Of a DNA stretch of 5,076 nucleotides, positions 1 to 3,686 are shown piece by piece. Location of the stretch: positions 1-5,076 of the forward strand of contig VGIE01000205.1 of the NCBI GenBank assembly GCA_016867955.1. Reading direction: 5' to 3'. Every line of letters starts with the position of its first letter. Within the stretch, counting starts at the first letter, position 1. The translations under genes and the position numbers were made by a program. The notes under the pieces are model-generated. The model saw nothing but the letters and a program-made list of their open reading frames with translations. It was not told where the DNA came from and searched no databases. The stretch is from Betaproteobacteria bacterium (lineage in GTDB: Bacteria > Pseudomonadota > Gammaproteobacteria > Burkholderiales > SG8-39).

Positions 1-22
1 AGGACCCGACTATCCCTATATT

Positions 23-28
23 TGTCAA
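23..28 (-). promoter_or_regulatory. leftward -35-like box, -10 off window
   Basis: The minus strand reads TTGACA, a perfect sigma-70 -35 hexamer, inside the AT-richer left edge. With a 17-base spacer the -10 box would fall at the very edge and be cut off, so the promoter cannot be confirmed. It would drive a leftward gene outside the window. Just downstream on the same strand is TAGTCGGGT (positions 12-4), which resembles half of an IscR-type operator, but the spacing to any matching half-site is wrong. Confidence 0.22.
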
Positions 29-53
29 GCGAAAATACTGACATGTCTTCCCG

Positions 54-106
54 GCCATCGGGGTGCCCGATGGCTCCGGGCGCGGCCGGCGATGCACGCT
101 GGCCGC
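54..106 (-). terminator. two back-to-back hairpins 3' of the GGDEF gene
   Basis: The first hairpin is GCCATCGGG (54-62) and CCCGATGGC (66-74), nine perfect pairs with a three-base gap. The second is GCGGCCGGCG (82-91) and CGCTGGCCGC (97-106), ten pairs including one G-T, with a five-base loop. They begin about 45 bases beyond the stop codon of the leftward diguanylate cyclase, where a transcript end is expected. No run of T follows on the minus strand; the nearest TTTT lies some 15 bases past the last stem. This is not a textbook intrinsic terminator and may only stabilise a 3' end made by Rho. An eight-base direct repeat, CTCCGGGC, flanks the second hairpin (74-81 and 107-114). Confidence 0.35.
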
Positions 107-150
107 CTCCGGGCAACGGTGCGACCCGCCCGTCGCTCGAATACAAGTGG

Positions 151-1590
151 CTATCCGGTGACGACGCGGTTGCGCCCGCTGGTCTTTGCCCTGTACAGCG
201 CCTCGTCGGCACGTGCGAGTACCGTGTCGAATTCGCTTTCGCCAGGCAGGAGCGTTGCGACGCCGACGCTGACCGTGACATAGACGGCCTGGTCGCCGTC
301 GGACGTCGCCGCGCTCGTCGCCTGGATGGCCGTGCGCATGCGCTCTGCGATGGCCTGCGCGCCCGGCAGCGTGGTTTCGGGAAGGATGACGGCGAATTCC
401 TCGCCGCCGATGCGTCCGACGCTGTCCTGGTCACGGACCATCGACTGCATGGTGCGGGCGATGGATTGGAGCACGCGGTCGCCGGTGCGGTGACCCCACG
501 TGTCGTTGACCACCTTGAAGTGGTCGATATCGATCATCAGCACCGACAGCGGCTTGGCATAGCGAAGCGTGCGCGCCACTTCGTGTGCGCCAGTCGCGAT
601 CGTTTGGCGGCGGTTGGCAATGTCGGTCAGCGCATCGGTGGTGGCGAGTGTTTCCAGATCATGCCGCTGGCGGTAGATCACGGTGAGGACCGCGGCGAGC
701 AGGCTGATGAATGCCAGCGCAGAGAGCGTGCCGATGGTGAAGGGCAGCAGCCGGCCTGCCGCGCGGCGTTCCACGTCCACAGGTGCAAAGCCGGTCACCA
801 CTACCATCGGGAGGTCGCGGACCGTCCTGTAGACGAAGTGCCGATCCACCCCATCCACCCCGCTGGGGGCCCGGTAGGTGCCGGTCGCGGAGCGAGTCAG
901 CGCGTTCCAGAGCACGGATTGCACGGGCGTCTGCCAGGCTTGCAGGAGCGGCTCGGGGAGGCGTGCGCGCAGCTTGTGGTCACGCGCGCCCAGCAGCGCG
1001 GCTGATCCACGCGCGCCCGTGGTCATCTGCCGGAAGTATTCGGTGAAGGCCTGCGGATCCACGCTGAGCACGACGACGCCGCCGAAGGATCCGTCGGGGT
1101 TACTGATGCGGCGGGTGATGCGGAAGTAATGCTTCTTGGTAAGGCGGCCCATTTCCACTTCGGCGATATGGATGATGTCGGCAGGCGTCCGCTGATGGAA
1201 CCGGAAGAACTGCCGCTCGGCCGCATTGTCCGACGCAGAGCCTTCCTCGCTGGCCAGTATGAGGCTCCCACGCGTGTCAATAAGTTGGATGCTGCCAAAG
1301 GTCGTCCTGTCGAGCGCCAGGCTGGCGACGAAGCGCCGGTTTTCCTCGAGTGAGCGGGTGCGCAGATAATAGCCGCGCACCGCGCGCAGGTAGGTATCGC
1401 CCTGGCTGATCACCCGGCGGGTGTGTTCGGCAGAAGCATCGGTGGCGATCTGCGCTTCGTGCGTCGTGCGTTCCAGTCCGTCGGCGTGGATGCGGCTGCG
1501 CTGCCAGGTCCAGCCAGGGGCGGTAAGCAGGCTGAATACCAGCACGGCGATCCACAGTCTTCTGATTCTAGGCTGTGCTGACAGTTTCAA
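151..1590 (-). CDS. membrane-anchored diguanylate cyclase with periplasmic Cache-like sensor (GGDEF)
   Basis: This 479-residue protein should condense two GTP into c-di-GMP at the inner membrane. Residues 1-11 are basic, then comes a first membrane helix (about 12-28). A periplasmic sensor of roughly 250 residues follows; the pattern IQLIDTRGSLILAS near 101-114 and the strand before VDP near 172-179 are typical of PDC/dCache folds. A second helix lies at about 281-305, and the GGDEF domain fills 310-479. Catalytic features are intact: DIDHFK with metal-binding Asp354, NDTWGH at 362-367, and GGEEF at 395-399. RDQD (386-389), five residues before GGEEF, is an intact inhibitory I-site, so product feedback is likely. 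There is no EAL, HD-GYP or HAMP domain. The TTG start at 1590 is chosen because it is the first start codon after an in-frame TAA and keeps the basic leader before helix 1; no good Shine-Dalgarno precedes it. The ligand is unknown. It is divergent from a class III cyclase gene. Confidence 0.93.
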   Translation of the reverse strand: MKLSAQPRIRRLWIAVLVFSLLTAPGWTWQRSRIHADGLERTTHEAQIATDASAEHTRRVISQGDTYLRAVRGYYLRTRSLEENRRFVASLALDRTTFGSIQLIDTRGSLILASEEGSASDNAAERQFFRFHQRTPADIIHIAEVEMGRLTKKHYFRITRRISNPDGSFGGVVVLSVDPQAFTEYFRQMTTGARGSAALLGARDHKLRARLPEPLLQAWQTPVQSVLWNALTRSATGTYRAPSGVDGVDRHFVYRTVRDLPMVVVTGFAPVDVERRAAGRLLPFTIGTLSALAFISLLAAVLTVIYRQRHDLETLATTDALTDIANRRQTIATGAHEVARTLRYAKPLSVLMIDIDHFKVVNDTWGHRTGDRVLQSIARTMQSMVRDQDSVGRIGGEEFAVILPETTLPGAQAIAERMRTAIQATSAATSDGDQAVYVTVSVGVATLLPGESEFDTVLARADEALYRAKTSGRNRVVTG

Positions 1591-1625
1591 GGCAGGCGTG
1601 GTCCGGACAGGGCGGCAGAGCGCCC

Positions 1626-1631
1626 ATTATC
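1626..1631 (-). promoter_or_regulatory. candidate -10 box for the GGDEF gene
   Basis: The minus strand reads GATAAT, one base off the TATAAT consensus, 35 bases upstream of the TTG start. It is the only AT-rich hexamer in a very GC-rich stretch. The position 17 bases further upstream reads GGCGGC and gives no -35 box; it also lies in a hairpin arm, so an activator would be needed if this is the promoter. Treat it as a candidate only. Confidence 0.22.
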
Positions 1632-1636
1632 CACCG

Positions 1637-1676
1637 AGGCGGCGGTTTGCCGCCTTGCGCCGGCGAAAACACCGGC
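1637..1676. repeat. two adjacent short hairpins
   Basis: AGGCGGC (1637-1643) pairs with GCCGCCT (1649-1655) across a five-base loop. GCCGG (1659-1663) pairs with CCGGC (1672-1676) across an eight-base A-rich loop. If the leftward transcript starts upstream of here, both would sit in its 5' leader. Neither is followed by a T-run, so they are not terminators of the usual kind. Confidence 0.35.
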
Positions 1677-1697
1677 AGGAACGGGAGGCGAGGCGAT

Positions 1698-1724
1698 GCC
1701 CGGCGTGGCGTGGACATGCCGGGC
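1698..1724. repeat. 10-7-10 inverted repeat, possible operator or leader hairpin
   Basis: GCCCGGCGTG (1698-1707) and CATGCCGGGC (1715-1724) are inverted copies that differ at one position, which can form a G-T pair in one strand. The centre-to-centre spacing of about 17 bases is compatible either with a dimeric DNA-binding protein or with an RNA stem and a seven-base loop. It lies about 108 bases upstream of the GGDEF start and 169 bases upstream of the class III cyclase start. No known regulator consensus is recognised. Confidence 0.4.
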
Positions 1725-1730
1725 TGGCCG

Positions 1731-1762
1731 GATGCGCGTCTGCGCACGCGCGCCTGCGTATC
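1731..1762. repeat. imperfect inverted repeat, GC-rich
   Basis: GATGCGC (1731-1737) and GCGTATC (1756-1762) pair over seven positions with one G-T. The 18 bases between them are themselves rich in alternating GC and partly self-complementary. It completes the row of inverted repeats in the divergent region and begins exactly where the doubtful leftward mini-ORF ends. By itself it is weak. Confidence 0.22.
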
Positions 1763-1838
1763 AGTAGATGCGGTTGCGTGCCTTGGCGACGGCGGCATCC
1801 CAGGCCCGATTGCGCCGGGATGATTCCAGGTACCGCAT
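1761..1838 (-). CDS. doubtful 25-residue mini-ORF or gene remnant
   Basis: An ATG-started leftward frame of 25 codons ends in TGA. Its product begins MRYLESSRRN and ends KARNRIY; it is basic and could form a helix. Twenty of the 25 codons end in G or C, as in the real genes here, and no other gene covers this DNA. The frame stays open upstream into the antisense of the class III cyclase; a GTG at 1907 would give 48 residues. No Shine-Dalgarno is visible at either start. I do not recognise the family. It may be a small protein, the decayed 3' end of a lost gene, or chance. Confidence 0.15.
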   Translation of the reverse strand: MRYLESSRRNRAWDAAVAKARNRIY

Positions 1839-1892
1839 CGTCAGGCTGTCAGGCCCGGCGTAATCCGCGCTGCCCGGCGCGCCGCTCGGCCG

Positions 1893-3008
1893 TTGAACGC
1901 GGAGCACGCCTCGCGGGGCAGTGCCCGGCTTGCGGCGTTCAGCCCTTGGCGACTGCTGTTCAACCTGCTGTTCTGGACGGCGTTGTTCACCTTCGTGCTG
2001 GGTGTGCGCTATTACGACATCGGGAACATCGCCTTCATCAACCTGCCGGTCCAGATTCCCACCCACCGGATTTTCCTGAATGGCCTGACGCTGGGGATCG
2101 CCGTGGGTGTCCTCTACACCGTCGTCGAGCACCGCCTGGAGTCACTGCGCCTTTACGACAATTCGCTCAGCACCATCATCGTGCTGCGTACCCTCTACCT
2201 GTTCATCGTCTGCGGACTGGCACTTGCCGCGGTGGCGTATGTCAATTTCTACCTGGATGCAGCCAGGGGAAACATCGATACGGGAAAGGTCGGCTATGCG
2301 CGCTACCTGTTCAGTGCCACGGTGCAGTTCCTGTTTCTCGGCGCGCTCATCGGCAACTTCGCGCTCTCGGTATTGCACACCCTGCGAGCGAAAATCGGCT
2401 ACACCGACTTCGGCAACCTGCTGGTGGGGCGCTATCGCATGCCCGCCGAGGAAGTTCGTGCCTTCATGTTCCTCGACCTCAAGGGTTCCACCACCATCGC
2501 CGAGCAGCTCGAACACAGCCTCTACAGCCGGCTGATCCAGGACTGCTTTCGCGACCTCACGGGCACCCTGCTCGACACGCGCGCCGAGGTATACCAGTAC
2601 GTCGGAGATGAAGCCGTGCTGTCATGGCCGGTCGAAATCGCTGCCGAGAATGCCAACTGCGTGCGGGCCTACTTCGAGTTCACCGGCGTGCTGGAGCGCC
2701 GGCGCGCGCATTACCTGCGGGCCTACGGGCTGGTGCCGGTATTCAAGGCGGGCGTCAACCTCGGCCGCGTTACCGTCGTTGAAGTGGGGGTGTTGAAGCG
2801 GGCCATCGTCTATCACAGCGACGTGCTCAACACCGCGGCGCGTGTGCAGGCGCTGTGCAACGAGCACGGCAAGTCGCTGCTGATTACCGATGCGGTAAAG
2901 GACCGGCTCGCCGGATCGCCTTACCGCTTCGACTTCATCGGCGACATCGTGCTCCGCGGGAAGGCCAAGGCCGTCGGGGTGTACAGCGTCGAGCGGCGCA
3001 ACGAATAG
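1893..3008 (+). CDS. membrane-bound class III adenylate/guanylate cyclase
   Basis: This 371-residue protein should form cAMP or cGMP from ATP or GTP. The N-terminal half holds four likely membrane helices (about 21-38, 60-79, 94-118, 138-162) with short connections, so it senses within or close to the membrane. The C-terminal catalytic domain spans about 185-371. Metal-binding aspartates are Asp195 in FLDLKGST and Asp239 in YVGDE. Lys285 in VFKAG is a plausible purine-contact lysine. Asn313 and Arg317 in LNTAAR match the transition-state Asn/Arg pair. All catalytic residues are present in one chain, so a homodimer with two active sites is expected. The usual Gly-Asp before VN is Ser309-Asp310 here (YHSDVLN), which is unusual. 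The family, with its DLK(S/G)STTIAE signature, is known from proteobacteria and Bacteroidetes (recalled, not searched). The TTG start at 1893 is the first start codon after the in-frame TGA at 1821 and is needed to keep helix 1; no Shine-Dalgarno is visible. Which nucleotide is used cannot be told from the sequence. Confidence 0.9.
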   Translation: MNAEHASRGSARLAAFSPWRLLFNLLFWTALFTFVLGVRYYDIGNIAFINLPVQIPTHRIFLNGLTLGIAVGVLYTVVEHRLESLRLYDNSLSTIIVLRTLYLFIVCGLALAAVAYVNFYLDAARGNIDTGKVGYARYLFSATVQFLFLGALIGNFALSVLHTLRAKIGYTDFGNLLVGRYRMPAEEVRAFMFLDLKGSTTIAEQLEHSLYSRLIQDCFRDLTGTLLDTRAEVYQYVGDEAVLSWPVEIAAENANCVRAYFEFTGVLERRRAHYLRAYGLVPVFKAGVNLGRVTVVEVGVLKRAIVYHSDVLNTAARVQALCNEHGKSLLITDAVKDRLAGSPYRFDFIGDIVLRGKAKAVGVYSVERRNE

Positions 3009-3017
3009 GTGCCTGCG

Positions 3018-3030
3018 GCGCGTTTCGCGC
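3018..3030 (+). terminator. short hairpin just after the class III cyclase gene
   Basis: GCGCG (3018-3022) and CGCGC (3026-3030) form a five-pair stem with a TTT loop, ten bases after the cyclase stop. No T-run follows. It could slow polymerase or protect a 3' end, but in DNA this GC-rich such a stem can arise by chance. The rest of 3031-3146 shows only weak inverted repeats and an AT-richer patch near 3100-3128 that may contain the promoter of the next gene; no clear -35/-10 pair is seen. Confidence 0.2.
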
Positions 3031-3146
3031 GCGGCGGATGTTCGGTCGCCAGTGCGCGGCTGCCGGCGCGCGGCCTGATGACGGGCAACCGGCGGGAGTG
3101 ATCAAATAGCGCGGTTGCAATGCATATCCTGTTCCGGTCCTCAACG

Positions 3147-3152
3147 AAGGAG
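3147..3152 (+). promoter_or_regulatory. Shine-Dalgarno that fixes the GTG start of the small gene
   Basis: AAGGAG lies nine bases before the GTG at 3162. An upstream in-frame ATG at 3120 would add 14 residues, but it has no Shine-Dalgarno and those residues do not look like part of the domain. This site therefore supports GTG at 3162 as the start. It is the only strong ribosome binding site seen in the window. Confidence 0.8.
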
Positions 3153-3161
3153 ACTCCGATC

Positions 3162-3491
3162 GTGGCACACACCTACACAGAGCTGAAGCACAAGACCCTC
3201 GCCGAACTCAAGGGGGTCGCGGCTGAAATATCGCCGGCGGTGGAAGGCTACACGCAGATGAACAAGGATCATCTGCTGGTGGCCATCTGCAAGGCGCTGG
3301 ACATCGACATGCACGTTCACCTGGAGGTGAAGGGAATCGACAAGGCCGCGGTGAAGGTGAAGATCAGGGAATGGAAGGCGAAGCGCGACGAGGCGATAAC
3401 CGCTCGCGACCACAAGGCCCTCAAGTTCGCGCGAAACCACATTCGCGCCTTCAAGCGCCGGCTGCGCAAGGCGATATCCAGAAGTGCCTGA
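3162..3491 (+). CDS. small basic protein with Rho-N/SAP-like N-terminus
   Basis: A 109-residue protein from the GTG start. Residues about 5-46 (YTELKHKTLAELK, then a turn and MNKDHLLVAICKAL) look like the helix-extended-helix Rho termination factor N-terminal/SAP-like fold, which in Rho helps bind RNA. Residues about 58-105 are predicted helical and rich in Lys and Arg (KIREWKAKRDE, FKRRLRKA), likely a basic helical hairpin that binds nucleic acid. There is no ATPase domain, signal peptide or membrane helix, so it is not Rho; it should be a cytoplasmic stand-alone protein. Similar short proteins annotated as Rho N-terminal domain-containing exist in proteobacteria (recalled), with no settled function. 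It starts 153 bases after the cyclase gene and has its own strong Shine-Dalgarno, so it is probably a separate unit. It is convergent with the EF-G gene. Confidence 0.8.
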   Translation: MAHTYTELKHKTLAELKGVAAEISPAVEGYTQMNKDHLLVAICKALDIDMHVHLEVKGIDKAAVKVKIREWKAKRDEAITARDHKALKFARNHIRAFKRRLRKAISRSA

Positions 3492-3545
3492 TCCGGGCGG
3501 GACCCGCGCCTGCGGCGAGGGAGCCGGCAAAGGATGTCTGGCGCA

Positions 3546-3670
3546 GGGAATTCGCCCTTGCGAACGCCCACGCGCCGGGACGCCTGAAGGCAATGGCGTC
3601 CGGCGCTCCATGCGAAAGGTCATGGTCGCCCACGGCCTGTCCGCGACTGCTCGGCCCGTTGCGGCCGTGG
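3546..3670. terminator. chain of four hairpins between convergent genes
   Basis: Four inverted repeats stand end to end. Stem 1 is TTCGC (3551-3555) with GCGAA (3560-3564), extended past a 2x2 internal loop by GGG/CCC (3546-3548, 3567-3569). Stem 2 is the strongest: 3572-3584 with 3595-3606, twelve pairs, one bulged G and a ten-base loop. Stem 3 is CCATG (3608-3612) with CATGG (3621-3625). Stem 4 is CCACGGCC (3630-3637) with GGCCGTGG (3663-3670) over a 25-base loop. The chain lies between the ends of two convergent genes and could block transcription from both sides. No T-run follows on either strand, so intrinsic termination of the usual type is not shown. The flanking bases 3492-3545 and 3671-3686 show nothing clear beyond a weak four-pair stem at 3497-3507. 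Confidence 0.4.
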
Positions 3671-3686
3671 CGCAGGCTTCGCGCGC

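Larger units (their letters stand above)
1..150. other. non-coding region after the diguanylate cyclase gene
   Basis: No convincing gene lies here. Open frames that run through it on the + strand are antisense shadows of the neighbouring GGDEF gene. The first 48 or so bases are clearly richer in A and T than the rest of the window, as promoter regions often are in GC-rich genomes. The remainder is GC-rich and carries two adjacent strong inverted repeats. The stretch probably holds the 3' end of the leftward diguanylate cyclase transcript and the promoter of a gene off the left edge; this is inference. Confidence 0.5.
1591..1892. promoter_or_regulatory. divergent control region between two second-messenger cyclase genes
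   Basis: These 302 bases separate the start codons of the leftward GGDEF gene and the rightward class III cyclase gene, so both promoters should lie here. The half near the GGDEF gene (1637-1762) is a row of inverted repeats. The half near the class III cyclase (1763-1892) has no striking repeat, and I find no convincing sigma-70 pair, CRP-type palindrome or sigma-54 site there. Possible small ORFs inside are weak. That the region carries shared regulation is inferred from the gene layout only. Confidence 0.5.

Noticed and set aside
4..28. IscR-type operator at the left edge
   Set aside because: The minus strand has TAGTCGGGT and an upstream CTTGAC, similar to the two IscR half-sites, but they are 12 bases apart instead of about 6, so a dimer site is not supported.
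22..1005. 327-codon + strand open frame opposite the GGDEF gene
   Set aside because: It is antisense to a clear, domain-complete gene. Its product is low-complexity, rich in Arg, Ala, Gly and His, with no recognisable fold. Long antisense frames are expected in GC-rich coding DNA.
1763..1892. Sigma-70, sigma-54 or CRP-type site for the class III cyclase
   Set aside because: Several TTG-containing hexamers exist, but none has a -10 partner at good spacing; no GG-N10-GC site with TTGC and no TGTGA-N6-TCACA-type palindrome was found.
1421..2611. 396-codon + strand open frame across the divergent region and into the class III cyclase
   Set aside because: It overlaps two real genes in wrong frames. 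Its product is rich in Arg, Pro, His and Cys and lacks domain motifs, while the frame at 1893-3008 has full cyclase motifs.
3120..3161. ATG at 3120 as the start of the small Rho-N-like gene
   Set aside because: It has no Shine-Dalgarno, and the extra 14 residues overlap the strong AAGGAG site that serves GTG at 3162.
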